From: an uncultured Lachnospira sp.
Lineage (GTDB): Bacteria; Bacillota; Clostridia; Lachnospirales; Lachnospiraceae
Reading direction: 5' to 3'
DNA: 64,000 nt
Assembly: GCA_946186125.1 (NCBI GenBank)
Contig: CAMHLZ010000004.1
Span: 37,321 to 101,320 of the forward strand
In this document: positions 27,554 through 36,562 of the stretch, piece by piece
Position numbering within the stretch: the first letter of the stretch is position 1
How the letters are laid out: each line of letters opens with the position of its first letter
Notes under the pieces: model-generated
Seen by the model: only the letters and a program-made list of their open reading frames with translations
Told to the model about the DNA's origin: nothing
Database searches by the model: none
Position numbers and translations under genes: made by a program

Positions 27554-28618
27554 CTACATATAGCCTCTTAGTCTCTTCTCGACGGCTTGCTTATCTTGTG
27601 CAAATATCATAGCCTGTTCACCAGTTATGCGTCCACTTCTGTACAAGTTGTACAAAGCGTCATCCATTGTTATCATTCCGAGTTTACCATTTGTCTGAAT
27701 CATTGACTGAATCTGATATGTTTTTCCTTCACGAATCATATTCTTTATAGCTGCATTTGCAAGCATTACCTCAAACGCTGCAACTCGACCCAGACCATCT
27801 GCTGTTGGTACAAGCTGCTGGGATATAACTGCTTCCAATACCATGGATAACTGGATTCTTATCTGCTGCTGCTGATGTGTAGGGAATACGTCAATGATAC
27901 GGTCGATAGTACTTGCCGCACCAATTGTATGCAATGTAGAGAATACAAGGTGACCGGTCTCAGCCGCCGTGATAGCGATAGAAATAGTCTCCAAATCTCT
28001 CATCTCTCCTACCAGTATAACGTCAGGATCCTCACGAAGAGCAGCTCTTAAAGCATTTGCATAAGATAAAGTGTCAAGCCCGATTTCTCTCTGATTGACC
28101 ATTGAAAGTTTATGGTTATGCATGTACTCGATAGGATCTTCCAACGTAATAATATGCGATGTAAGATTTTCATTAATAATATTTATCATAGAAGCAAGGG
28201 TTGTAGATTTACCCGAACCTGTAGGTCCTGTAACTATAACCAGTCCTCTTTTCTTGTCATACAAGTCCTGTACAGACTGTGGAACTCCAAGAGAATTTGC
28301 AGTAGGTATCTCAACACCAACCACACGGAGTGCAGCGGCCATTGAGCCTCTCTGCTTAAAGATATTAACACGGTATCTTCCGATCTGTGGTACCGAGATA
28401 GAGAAGTCAACTTCTCCTTTCTCGTCATATATTTCCTTTCTTCTTCTGTCCATAATACTCATAATAATCGGTTCCGTATCCTGTGGCATAAGTGCCGGGT
28501 AATCCATGCTTATCAATTTACCATGTACCCTCATCTTTGGCGGAACACCAACCGTAATATGTACATCGGATGCATTATTCTGTGCCGCAATCGTTAGTAG
28601 CTCTTCAATTGTAATCAT
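27554..28618 (-). CDS. pilT: Type IV pilus retraction ATPase PilT
   Basis: Hexameric ATPase that powers depolymerisation of the pilus and so twitching motility. I start at ATG 28618 (354 residues, MITIEELLTIAAQ), 6 bases after GGAGG; the longer reading begins with that ribosome-binding site. The Walker A GPTGSGKSTTLASMI is at about residue 130, the Asp box LEDPIEYMHNHKL, the Walker B region LREDPDVILVGEMRD and the His box TAAETGHLVFSTLHT follow. Length and absence of the long PilB N-terminal domain and C4 zinc motif separate it from PilB. It lies directly after pilB. Confidence 0.97.
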   Translation of the reverse strand: MITIEELLTIAAQNNASDVHITVGVPPKMRVHGKLISMDYPALMPQDTEPIIMSIMDRRRKEIYDEKGEVDFSISVPQIGRYRVNIFKQRGSMAAALRVVGVEIPTANSLGVPQSVQDLYDKKRGLVIVTGPTGSGKSTTLASMINIINENLTSHIITLEDPIEYMHNHKLSMVNQREIGLDTLSYANALRAALREDPDVILVGEMRDLETISIAITAAETGHLVFSTLHTIGAASTIDRIIDVFPTHQQQQIRIQLSMVLEAVISQQLVPTADGLGRVAAFEVMLANAAIKNMIREGKTYQIQSMIQTNGKLGMITMDDALYNLYRSGRITGEQAMIFAQDKQAVEKRLRGYM

Positions 28619-28638
28619 ATTATCCTCCAATCCAGATT

Positions 28639-30348
28639 CTATTCAGATTCGTAAGCAATCTTAAGTGCTTCTTTAAATGAAGTAACACCTTCCAGACATA
28701 ATCTTACGCCACTGTCTTTTAATGTATGCATGCCTTCTTCTATAGCCGCTTTTTTCAGCTCATCAGCTCTGGCTCCGGCTGCAATCTTTATTCTTAAACT
28801 ATTAGTTACCGCCATAATCTCATATACACCGATTCGGCCAAAGTATCCAACACCTCCACAGGTGCTGCATTCCGTTCCCGGTTCATATATTGTAAGTGGG
28901 GTCATCTCATCTACACCAAGAAGTCTCTTTTCCTCCGGAGTAGCCATAACCGGTTTCTTACAATCCGGACAAAGTCTTCTTACAAGACGCTGTGCTATTA
29001 CTCCAACGAGCGAATCACCTATCAGATAAGGTTCGATACCCATATCCGCAAGACGGCTGATCGTACTTGCAGTACCGTTTGTATGCAGTGTGCTTACAAC
29101 CAAGTGACCTGTAATAGCTGCTTTAACGGCTATATCTGCTGTCTCACCGTCTCGAATCTCTCCAATCATTATGATATCCGGATCCTGACGCAGAATCGAA
29201 CGAAGCGCAGCTGCAAATGTCAGACCTGCTTTTTCATTTACGTGAACCTGATTGATTCCTTCCATATTTGCTTCGACAGGGTCCTCAACCGTTATAATAT
29301 TAACATCCTCTGTATTCAGCTCACTAAGAGCAGTATAAAGAGTAGTTGATTTACCTGAACCTGTAGGTCCTGTTACAAGGATAATTCCATGAGGATTCTT
29401 AAGGATTCTGTCAAATTTCTCAAGCTCTTCTGCGTTAAATCCAAGGTTTTCCTTATCTCTGGTAAGGTTTTCCTTGGATGTAAGTCTCATAACTATCTTT
29501 TCTCCGTTGATAGTCGGAAGTATAGATACACGGACATCATACTCTCTTCTGTCAACAGTCATGGCAATACGACCATCCTGTGGTTTTCTCTTTTCTGAAA
29601 TATCCATACCACCAATAATCTTTATACGTGCCACAATAGCAGACAAAAAATCTATATCGTACTTGGCAACTTCCACTAAAGCACCATCAATACGATACCT
29701 TACCCTGACTTCATATTCCAATGCTTCGATATGAATATCACTGGCTCTTCGCCTTACACCCTGTTCAAGTATACTTCTTACTAACTGAACGATCGGTGAA
29801 TTCTCAACTGTATCATCTTTTGCAGCTTCTTCTGATTCCTCGAATTTTGCTTTGTCTTTTTCTCTTTCTTTTCGGAACTGTTCCGCAGCTGCCATCGCCT
29901 TTGTGGCACCATAGAGTTTATCAATCTGATACTCTATCTGTGCTCTTGTACTAAGCACAGGATCAACCTGATAATTAGTAATGATAGAAATATCATCAAT
30001 TGCAAGAATATCCATAGGATCCGCCATAGCAACCCTAAGCACATTAGGTACTAACTGGTCGAATTCAAAAGGTATCAGGCAATTCTTTCTGATAAAGTCT
30101 TCATTAAGCATCTTACCGATACTTTCATCAATCTTAATCTTTCTAAGATCAATGTATTCAATTCCAAGCTGGTCACACAATACGTCGATTACGGTCATCT
30201 CATCGACAAACCCTAATGATACGACTGTTTCACCAAGCTTCATCCCCTTATTCTTTTGCTCCTGAAGTGCTGTCTGTAACTGTTCTTCTGTGATCAACCC
30301 CTTCTGAACAAGGCAGTCACCCAAACGTATCTTGTTATATCTTGCCAT
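28639..30348 (-). CDS. pilB: Type IV pilus extension ATPase PilB
   Basis: PilB is the assembly motor. The 569-residue protein has an N-terminal GspE_N/MshEN-type domain (RLGDCLVQKGLITEEQLQTA), which in relatives can bind cyclic di-GMP, then the ATPase core with Walker A GPTGSGKSTTLYTAL (about 320), Walker B LRQDPDIIMIGEIRDGETAD and His box AITGHLVVSTLHTNG, and a tetracysteine zinc motif (CPDC and CSTCG about 36 residues apart). It is the first gene of the pilus operon; the leader region 30349-30516 should hold its promoter, but I could not pick a convincing -35/-10 pair. Confidence 0.97.
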   Translation of the reverse strand: MARYNKIRLGDCLVQKGLITEEQLQTALQEQKNKGMKLGETVVSLGFVDEMTVIDVLCDQLGIEYIDLRKIKIDESIGKMLNEDFIRKNCLIPFEFDQLVPNVLRVAMADPMDILAIDDISIITNYQVDPVLSTRAQIEYQIDKLYGATKAMAAAEQFRKEREKDKAKFEESEEAAKDDTVENSPIVQLVRSILEQGVRRRASDIHIEALEYEVRVRYRIDGALVEVAKYDIDFLSAIVARIKIIGGMDISEKRKPQDGRIAMTVDRREYDVRVSILPTINGEKIVMRLTSKENLTRDKENLGFNAEELEKFDRILKNPHGIILVTGPTGSGKSTTLYTALSELNTEDVNIITVEDPVEANMEGINQVHVNEKAGLTFAAALRSILRQDPDIIMIGEIRDGETADIAVKAAITGHLVVSTLHTNGTASTISRLADMGIEPYLIGDSLVGVIAQRLVRRLCPDCKKPVMATPEEKRLLGVDEMTPLTIYEPGTECSTCGGVGYFGRIGVYEIMAVTNSLRIKIAAGARADELKKAAIEEGMHTLKDSGVRLCLEGVTSFKEALKIAYESE

Positions 30349-30516
30349 ACTCTTTCATTCCTCTTCATACTTTTTCAACCTTTCACAATTTTATCACATT
30401 TTCAATGTAAAATAAAGTATTTTTTAACAATATGACTTGTCCAAATCTTAACTTTAGGAGTTTTTTACTAAAATATAAGTTATTTTTGTATACTTTTTTC
30501 ATTAGTATATTTTGCA

Positions 30517-31152
30517 CTACAGTGTTTCTTCCATCGACCGTTTTAATTTTTCAAGTGCCTTCTTTTCAATTCTGCTTACATAGCTTCTTGATATGCCAAA
30601 ATAATGCGCTATTCTGTTTTGTGTGTATATTTCACAATTATATATTCCATAACGGTGACATATTATATATCTTTCTCTGCGATTTAACGTTTTAAAGAAT
30701 ACTCTGTTTAATTTTTCAATATTTTGTTTTAATTCACATTTTTCATATATCTGTTCATCATCACTTTCTATCAGATCAATCAGGCTTACATCGTTTCCAT
30801 CTTTATCTTTACCTAAAGATTCAAAGAGCGATATTTCTTTTGAGTGTTTCCTGTCATTTCTAAACATCATCAGTATTTCATTTTCAATACATCGCGATGC
30901 AAAGGTAGCAAGGCGGCCTTTATCCGCATTAAAATTGTTCACAGCTTTTACTAACCCGATTGTTCCCACTGATATCAGTTCTTCCATACTCTTACCGTCC
31001 TGTCGATACTTCTTCGCTATATGAGCCACTAATCTCATGTTTTTTTCTATTAATATTTCTCTGGCACGATCATCTCCATGCAGATATTTGTCAACATAAT
31101 ATATTTCTTCCTGTCTGGTAAGGGGTTCTTTAAAACTCTTCAAAAAAAGCAC
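30517..31152 (-). CDS. sigK: Sporulation-type sigma factor, SigK-like, without pro-sequence
   Basis: A 211-residue sigma-70 family factor closest in recall to SigK, the late mother-cell sigma factor of endospore formers. Region 2 reads IEKNMRLVAHIAKKYRQDG and ISVGTIGLVKAV, then FASRCIENEILM as in SigK, and region 4 ends in the helix-turn-helix RIAHYFGISRSYVSRIEKKA. The start is a GTG (or a TTG three codons on with a GAGGTG site); an in-frame stop five codons upstream excludes the 20-residue pro-sequence of the Bacillus protein. The gene is not split by a skin-like element. Whether the organism sporulates cannot be told from this window. Confidence 0.85.
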   Translation of the reverse strand: MLFLKSFKEPLTRQEEIYYVDKYLHGDDRAREILIEKNMRLVAHIAKKYRQDGKSMEELISVGTIGLVKAVNNFNADKGRLATFASRCIENEILMMFRNDRKHSKEISLFESLGKDKDGNDVSLIDLIESDDEQIYEKCELKQNIEKLNRVFFKTLNRRERYIICHRYGIYNCEIYTQNRIAHYFGISRSYVSRIEKKALEKLKRSMEETL

Positions 31153-31213
31153 CTCGAAACCTCTTTAACATCATAATATGTCAAAAACAGCTTCTTAGTG
31201 CCTTTCCAATGTA

Positions 31214-32440
31214 TTATTTTTCTTTTCTTCTTAATATGTCATAATTATCAAGTTCGATACCAAGGTTAACATATATCATCTGTTTCGGATGCGGGCAGCT
31301 CTCCATGGCATTGCCTTCCTCATCATATATGTTTAATACCTGTCTGACTATGTTCCCGCCGGACGGTTTCATAATCTCTATTTCTTCACCTACAGAAAAT
31401 TTGTTTTTTTGTTCTATAAGATAACCCAGACCTTCTTTGTATCCCTTAATCAATCCCAGGTACGTATAATTCTTCTCGTATGTATTGCTGTCATAAATCT
31501 GTGTTTCTTCCGTAGGTTTATGGAAAAAGAATCCTGTAGTATATTGCCTGTATGTGCATTTTGCAATCTCTTCTTTGTAAAACGGAATACGTTCTTTGTA
31601 ATAATCCGGATTTTTTAAATATTCATCTATCGCCATACGGTATGTTCGTGCAACAGACGCTACATATAATGCAGTCTTCATCCTTCCTTCTACTTTGAAG
31701 CTGTCTATTCCAGCTTCTATGAGTTCCGGAATATATTCAATCATACATAAATCTTTTGAATTAAATATATATGTTCCTCTCTCATTTTCATATACCGGCA
31801 TATATTCTCCCGGTCTTGACTCTTCCACAACAGCATATTTCCATCTGCACGGGTGTGTACACGCACCTCTGTTTGCATCTCTTCCCGTCATAAAATTACT
31901 GAGAAGACATCTTCCGGAATACGATATACACATAGCTCCGTGTATAAATGTCTCTATCTCCATATCTTCAGGAATTTTTTCCCTGATAACCTTTATTTCA
32001 TTAAGTGACAATTCCCTTGCCGTCACTACTCTTGTCGCACCAAGTCCATACCAGAATTTAAACGTCCCATAGTTGGTATTATTTGCCTGTGTACTTATAT
32101 GAATATCTATATCAGGAAGTATCTCTTTTGCAATCATAAATACAGCCGGGTCTGATATGATAAGTGCATCCGGTTTTACATCTTTTAATTCTGTAAAGTA
32201 CTTTTTAACTTCTTCTAAATCGTCGTTATGCGCAAGTATATTAGAAGTAACGTACACTTTAACTCCTCTTTCATGAGCAAATGCAATTCCTTCCTTCATA
32301 TCTTCTATTGTAAAGTTCTTAGCACCTGCCCTGAGGCTGAATACTTCGCCTCCGATATAAACCGCGTCAGCTCCATAAAGAACCGCAACTTTTAATACTT
32401 CTATATTATTTGCAGGTATTAATAATTCTATCTTGCGCAT
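31214..32440 (-). CDS. U32 family peptidase-like protein (TrhP/RlhA type tRNA or rRNA hydroxylation)
   Basis: The 408-residue protein begins ELLIPANNIEVLKVAVLYGADAVYIGG and contains the U32 signature ETFIHGAMCISYSGRCLLS at about 165-183 and further cysteines in NRGACTHPCRW. Members act with prephenate and iron-sulfur chemistry in 5-hydroxyuridine formation in tRNA (TrhP) or in 23S rRNA (RlhA), although several are still labelled proteases. Its ATG overlaps the stop of the O-methyltransferase by one base (TGATG). In Bacillus the neighbours trmR (O-methyltransferase) and trhP act in the same tRNA modification pathway, which supports TrhP here. Confidence 0.9.
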   Translation of the reverse strand: MRKIELLIPANNIEVLKVAVLYGADAVYIGGEVFSLRAGAKNFTIEDMKEGIAFAHERGVKVYVTSNILAHNDDLEEVKKYFTELKDVKPDALIISDPAVFMIAKEILPDIDIHISTQANNTNYGTFKFWYGLGATRVVTARELSLNEIKVIREKIPEDMEIETFIHGAMCISYSGRCLLSNFMTGRDANRGACTHPCRWKYAVVEESRPGEYMPVYENERGTYIFNSKDLCMIEYIPELIEAGIDSFKVEGRMKTALYVASVARTYRMAIDEYLKNPDYYKERIPFYKEEIAKCTYRQYTTGFFFHKPTEETQIYDSNTYEKNYTYLGLIKGYKEGLGYLIEQKNKFSVGEEIEIMKPSGGNIVRQVLNIYDEEGNAMESCPHPKQMIYVNLGIELDNYDILRRKEK

Positions 32441-33090
32441 CAGCCTATATCCTTTCTTACACTTACTGTTATACCATCTCCGATAGGTACAATCGTAGTT
32501 TCCAAATCATCTCTGTTTTTTAATTCATATAAATAGTCCCGCATACGTCCATGTATTGTTCTGTTTCTTCTCTCAATACCGTACCTTGACTTTACAATAT
32601 CCCCCTCCTGAAGGACGTTATCACATATAATAACCCCACCCGGAGCAACTTTTTTTATAATCATTTCGAGATAATTCATATACTGTCCCTTTGCAGCATC
32701 CATAAAAACAAAATCATAAATTTCTGCCAATTCCGGAAGCACTTTTAGTGCATCCCCTTCTATAAGTGTTATTCTGTCTGAGAATCCTGCTTTTTCAATG
32801 TTATTTCTTGCTATTGGAATTCTTTTTTCATAGTTTTCAATTGTAGTAATTCTGGACGCTTCAGGCATGGCCTTTGCCATCAATATTGCTGAATACCCTA
32901 TCGCCGTGCCAATTTCTAAAATATTTGCCGGTGCTTTCATAGTAATCATCACCTTCAAAAAGCTTTCCATTTCTTTTCTTATAATTGGCACGTCCGTCTC
33001 ATGGGCAAACCGCTCAATCTCATCACACAGCTCACCATTAGATTTTTCAAGTGAATGTAAATACGTAACAATTCTTTCATTAACTATCAC
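32440..33090 (-). CDS. trmR: SAM-dependent O-methyltransferase, TrmR-like
   Basis: A 216-residue class I methyltransferase of the caffeoyl-CoA type, with SAM-binding EIGTAIGYSAILMAKAMP (about 58-75), the acidic loop VFMDAAKGQYMNYLE and the post-motif GGVIICDNVL. In Bacillus subtilis the homologous YrrM (TrmR) makes 5-methoxyuridine in tRNA from the hydroxyuridine produced by TrhP. The GTG start overlaps the stop of the preceding gene in a GTGA, so the genes are translationally coupled, and the U32 gene follows with a one-base overlap. The specific tRNA role is inferred from this gene order. Confidence 0.85.
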   Translation of the reverse strand: MIVNERIVTYLHSLEKSNGELCDEIERFAHETDVPIIRKEMESFLKVMITMKAPANILEIGTAIGYSAILMAKAMPEASRITTIENYEKRIPIARNNIEKAGFSDRITLIEGDALKVLPELAEIYDFVFMDAAKGQYMNYLEMIIKKVAPGGVIICDNVLQEGDIVKSRYGIERRNRTIHGRMRDYLYELKNRDDLETTIVPIGDGITVSVRKDIG

Positions 33091-33452
33091 TTCGCCTGTT
33101 CCTCCGATGTCTCTCCCGATGATAATAACTCTATTATCTCTTCACCTGATGCCGCATTGCTCACATTGTACACACCCGGTTTCAATTTTGCTTCATACAA
33201 AAAAGCCTGTATACGAAATACATTTTTGTCACCAATAACCTTTTTTTCGTACAATTCGTCTGCAATATCAGCAACCGTATCTCCCTGCACCACTACCACT
33301 TCGATTTCCTCTCCCGGTGCTTCTTTGAATCCATCTTTCGAGAAAATTGTTCTGCCAAATTGATAGCTTTTGCTTCCAAGTATATAAATAACCAGAATAA
33401 TAAGCATACATACTGCCGCTTTTAATGCTACTTTTATTATACTGTTTCTCAT
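33087..33452 (-). CDS. Short MltG/YceG-like membrane protein without catalytic domain
   Basis: A 121-residue protein with one membrane segment (about 10-28) followed by a LysM-like fold resembling the N-terminal part of MltG (YceG), including VVVQGDTVADIADELYEKKV and FLYEAKLKPGVYNVS. Complete MltG is about 340-380 residues and has an endolytic transglycosylase domain with a catalytic glutamate; that domain is absent and the reading frame ends with a Glu-rich tail and a clean stop. It overlaps the O-methyltransferase gene by 4 bases, so it is a stable gene rather than a fresh fragment. Function unknown; it might bind peptidoglycan or act as a partner protein. Confidence 0.8.
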   Translation of the reverse strand: MRNSIIKVALKAAVCMLIILVIYILGSKSYQFGRTIFSKDGFKEAPGEEIEVVVVQGDTVADIADELYEKKVIGDKNVFRIQAFLYEAKLKPGVYNVSNAASGEEIIELLSSGETSEEQAK

Positions 33453-33468
33453 TATCCACCGGCCTTTC

Positions 33469-33807
33469 TTACTCCAGGAAATTCATGTCCATCTCGATAC
33501 TTTCCGCTATTATAGACGTAACTTTCCTGATTTCGCGACACAAAAGGTATTCTGCATCAAGAAATTCTTTTGCTGTTTTATTGTTAACAACATAATTAAA
33601 CTCTGACGTGAGCTGGTTTATAGAATTCTGCATGTTTTCATCAGGATTATTCTGAATATAGAATCTTCTTTTTCTATATTCATTCAAGCCTTTCAAAAGT
33701 TCTGCATCTTCTTCTACTTTTCTTCTTGCACTATCATATTTTGAATATATTTCACTATTAACAATGAGTTCTGAAAGTTCTCTTGCTTTACTCTCAATTT
33801 CAAACAT
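33469..33807 (-). CDS. YlbF/YmcA family protein
   Basis: A 112-residue helical protein without membrane segments that fits the YlbF family (ARELSELIVNSEIYSKYDSA, with the conserved helix pattern and the internal NNPDENMQNSINQL segment). In Bacillus subtilis YlbF, YmcA and YaaT form a complex that steers RNase Y and affects biofilm and sporulation. Here it is 15 bases downstream of the RNase J gene, a suggestive location for an RNA-processing modulator. Specific paralog cannot be decided. Confidence 0.82.
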   Translation of the reverse strand: MFEIESKARELSELIVNSEIYSKYDSARRKVEEDAELLKGLNEYRKRRFYIQNNPDENMQNSINQLTSEFNYVVNNKTAKEFLDAEYLLCREIRKVTSIIAESIEMDMNFLE

Positions 33808-33822
33808 AGCTTTACTCCTTTT

Positions 33823-35499
33823 TTATGAAACTTCCATAATAATCGGAAGTATCATAGGACTTCTCTTCATCTTCTTCCACAGATATTCGCTCAGACTGTC
33901 TTTAACAACCATCTTGATTTTTCCCCAGTCTGAAACTCTGTGACTTAGACAATTCTCTAAAGCTTCTGACACTACTTCTTTTGCCTCTTCTATAAGATTT
34001 TCGGATTCTCTGACATATACGAATCCTCTTGTTACAATATCCGGTCCCGACAAAAGCTGATTTGTATATTTTTCCAATGTCATGACTACTATAAGAATTC
34101 CGTTTTCTGCAAGATTCTGTCTGTCTCTTAATACTATATTTCCAACATCACCGACTCCAAGTCCGTCAACCAGCACTCCTCCTGCCGTTACTTTATCTAC
34201 TATGTCAGCTCCTTCTTCGCCGATGCTAAGCACATCTCCGGACTCCATAATAACTACATTTTCTTTTGGCACTCCCATACTCTGTGCAAGTTCGCCATGT
34301 ACCTTTAAATGTCTGTACTCACCATGTACCGGAATAGCATACTTTGGTTTTACAAGTGAATATATAAGTTTTATTTCTTCCTGACATGCATGACCTGATA
34401 CATGTGTATCCTGATGTATTACGTTCGCACCTTTCATGGAAAGTTCATTAATTACTCTTGCAACTGCTTTTTCATTTCCAGGAATAGGAGATGAACTTAA
34501 TATAACTGCATCACCCGGTTTAATGGTGACTTTTTTATGAATTGAAGCAGCCATTCTTGAAAGTGCTGCCATGGATTCCCCCTGACTTCCGGTTGTAACA
34601 AGTACAATCTGCTTATCAGTATAATTCTTCATCATGTCAATATCTATCAATGTATTATCAGGAATTTTTATATATCCGAGTTCACTCGCAATATTAATTA
34701 TATTCACCATGCTTCGGCCTTCAACTATAACTTTTCTTCCGTATTTGTACGCTGAATTTATAATCTGCTGTACTCTGTCTACGTTTGAAGCAAATGTTGC
34801 TATTATAATTCTATTCTCTGTATTCTCTGCAAATATATGATCGAATGTTCTACCAATAGTCTTTTCAGACATTGTAAATCCCGGACGCAATACATTGGTA
34901 CTGTCACACATAAGTGCCAATACCCCTTTTTTACCTAACTCGCCAAATCTTGTAAGGTCTATCGCATCTCCAAACACCGGTGTGTAATCTATTTTAAAAT
35001 CTCCTGTATGCACAAGAACACCTGCCGGTGTAAATATGGCTAATGCTGCCGCATCGACAATACTGTGATTTGTTCTGATAAATTCTATTCTGAAACATCC
35101 AAGGTTAATCGACTGTCCGTATTTTACGATTTTTCTCTTCACATTGTTCAGCATATTGTGCTCTTTTAACTTTCCGTCTATTATTCCTATAGTAAGCTTT
35201 GTAGCATATATAGGGACATTTACTTCTCTGAGAACATACGGAATAGCTCCGATATGATCCTCGTGTCCGTGTGTTATAACAAATCCTTTTACTTTCTTTA
35301 TATTATCTTTAAGATAAGTTACATCCGGTATAACAAGATCAATTCCTAACATATCATCATCAGGGAACGATAATCCGCAATCAATCACTATTATATTATC
35401 CTCATATTCGATAGCCGTGATGTTCATTCCTATCTGATCCAATCCGCCCAAAGGAATGATTTTAATCCTTTCATTATTATTTTTTATTTTCTGTTTCAA
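33823..35499 (-). CDS. rnj: Ribonuclease J
   Basis: RNase J is a metallo-beta-lactamase/beta-CASP ribonuclease with endonuclease and 5'-3' exonuclease activity, central to mRNA decay and rRNA maturation in Firmicutes. The protein (558 residues) keeps the HGHEDHIGA zinc motif near residue 75, NHSIVDA, HTGDFKID, the beta-CASP segment ATFASNVDRVQQI, and SGHACQEE. The start is taken as the TTG at 35499, six bases after GGAGG; a longer frame simply extends through the DUF1292 stop. Neighbours are DUF1292 upstream and the YlbF-like gene downstream. Confidence 0.95.
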   Translation of the reverse strand: MKQKIKNNNERIKIIPLGGLDQIGMNITAIEYEDNIIVIDCGLSFPDDDMLGIDLVIPDVTYLKDNIKKVKGFVITHGHEDHIGAIPYVLREVNVPIYATKLTIGIIDGKLKEHNMLNNVKRKIVKYGQSINLGCFRIEFIRTNHSIVDAAALAIFTPAGVLVHTGDFKIDYTPVFGDAIDLTRFGELGKKGVLALMCDSTNVLRPGFTMSEKTIGRTFDHIFAENTENRIIIATFASNVDRVQQIINSAYKYGRKVIVEGRSMVNIINIASELGYIKIPDNTLIDIDMMKNYTDKQIVLVTTGSQGESMAALSRMAASIHKKVTIKPGDAVILSSSPIPGNEKAVARVINELSMKGANVIHQDTHVSGHACQEEIKLIYSLVKPKYAIPVHGEYRHLKVHGELAQSMGVPKENVVIMESGDVLSIGEEGADIVDKVTAGGVLVDGLGVGDVGNIVLRDRQNLAENGILIVVMTLEKYTNQLLSGPDIVTRGFVYVRESENLIEEAKEVVSEALENCLSHRVSDWGKIKMVVKDSLSEYLWKKMKRSPMILPIIMEVS

Positions 35500-35512
35500 A
35501 ACTATACCTCCA

Positions 35513-35782
35513 TTATTTTTCAATCTTTGCATCTTCTATAAGCTCTGTAAATATTTTTGATACGTATTCTAATTCATTATCATCTTCTACAACAATATAA
35601 TCTGCCTCTTCGGATTCTTTTTCTGAAATATCTTTTAATATATACACTTCTACTTCCTCTGCATCTTCGTCATCCGAATCCGTAACAAGTAAATATCCGG
35701 TATTATTAATAACCGTCTCTTCTATCACATAAACATCAATATCTTTGCCTTCTTCATCAACAACAGTCAAATGTCCGTACAT
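35513..35782 (-). CDS. DUF1292 family protein
   Basis: A very acidic 89-residue protein (MYGHLTVVDEEGKDIDVYVI start) with the DUF1292 layout: short beta-strand pattern of hydroxyl and acidic residues ending EYVSKIFTELIED. Its ATG is preceded by GGAGG. The family is common downstream of ruvX and ireB in Clostridia and Bacilli, as here, but its function is not known. It follows ruvX by 25 bases. Confidence 0.88.
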   Translation of the reverse strand: MYGHLTVVDEEGKDIDVYVIEETVINNTGYLLVTDSDDEDAEEVEVYILKDISEKESEEADYIVVEDDNELEYVSKIFTELIEDAKIEK

Positions 35783-35807
35783 AAATCTTCCTCCATTATT
35801 CAATTAA

Positions 35808-36236
35808 TTATTTTATATTATCGCAAAAATCAAGATACCCCTGCAATATTAATGCAGCAGCTATCTGATCTACATATTTTTTTCTGTTCTCACGGCGCAC
35901 TCCGACCTCCATCATAGCTCTGTCAGCAGCTACGGTAGTCAGTCTTTCGTCCCACAAAACAACCTCAAGACCTGTTCTGCGCTCAAGCATCTCTTTAAAT
36001 TCCAGAGTCTTTTCTCCTCGTTCTCCAACGGTATTATTCATATTTTTAGGAAATCCCAGTACAATCTTTTCGACCTTATATTCACTGATAATCTCCTCTA
36101 TGCGTCGAAGGGTCTTTCTTAATTGTTTTTCTGATTCACGTCGCACTATCTCAAGCCCCTGGGCTGTAATGCACAGTTCATCCGACACTGCAACACCAAC
36201 TGTCCCGGAGCCATAATCAAGCCCTAATACTCTCAT
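35808..36236 (-). CDS. ruvX: Putative pre-16S rRNA nuclease / Holliday junction resolvase YqgF (RuvX)
   Basis: The 142-residue product matches YqgF/Ruv[18 protein letters not shown] at the N-terminus (first catalytic aspartate), [16 protein letters not shown], and the C-terminal DERLTT followed by [18 protein letters not shown] with the third acidic residue. Homologues process the 5' end of pre-16S rRNA. The order ireB-ruvX-DUF1292 is the standard Firmicutes arrangement. Confidence 0.95.
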   Translation of the reverse strand: MRVLGLDYGSGTVGVAVSDELCITAQGLEIVRRESEKQLRKTLRRIEEIISEYKVEKIVLGFPKNMNNTVGERGEKTLEFKEMLERRTGLEVVLWDERLTTVAADRAMMEVGVRRENRKKYVDQIAAALILQGYLDFCDNIK

Positions 36237-36248
36237 TATAAATTACTC

Positions 36249-36518
36249 TTACTTCTTTTCTTTTAGTCTCTTATTGATATAATATGTTAACGCTTCTTCT
36301 ATTAATTCATCACGTTCTACCTTCATAATCAGACTTCTTGCGTTATTATGACTCGTAATATATGTCGGATCACCTGACATAATATATCCGACAATCTGAT
36401 TAACCGGATTATAACCTTTCTCTACCAGTGCCTGGTATACTCTTTCCAGTACTTGTCCTACTTCCAGCTTCGTCTCTACCGGAACTTTAACATATTGTGT
36501 GTTGTTTAAATTTTCCAT
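36249..36518 (-). CDS. ireB: IreB family regulatory phosphoprotein (UPF0297/DUF965)
   Basis: An 89-residue protein starting at ATG 36518 after GGAGG. It carries the family's conserved block [30 protein letters not shown]. In Enterococcus, IreB is a substrate of the Ser/Thr kinase IreK and influences cell-wall stress and cephalosporin resistance; a threonine-containing N-terminus is present here ([10 protein letters not shown]). It precedes ruvX by 12 bases. Confidence 0.93.
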   Translation of the reverse strand: MENLNNTQYVKVPVETKLEVGQVLERVYQALVEKGYNPVNQIVGYIMSGDPTYITSHNNARSLIMKVERDELIEEALTYYINKRLKEKK

Positions 36519-36562
36519 GTTATTGCCTCCAAAATTCACGTTCGTATCTGATACGTTATATT

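Noticed and set aside
30398..30410. ACATT-TTC-AATGT short inverted repeat upstream of pilB
   Set aside because: Only 5-bp arms in AT-rich sequence; no supporting -35/-10 pair could be placed convincingly.
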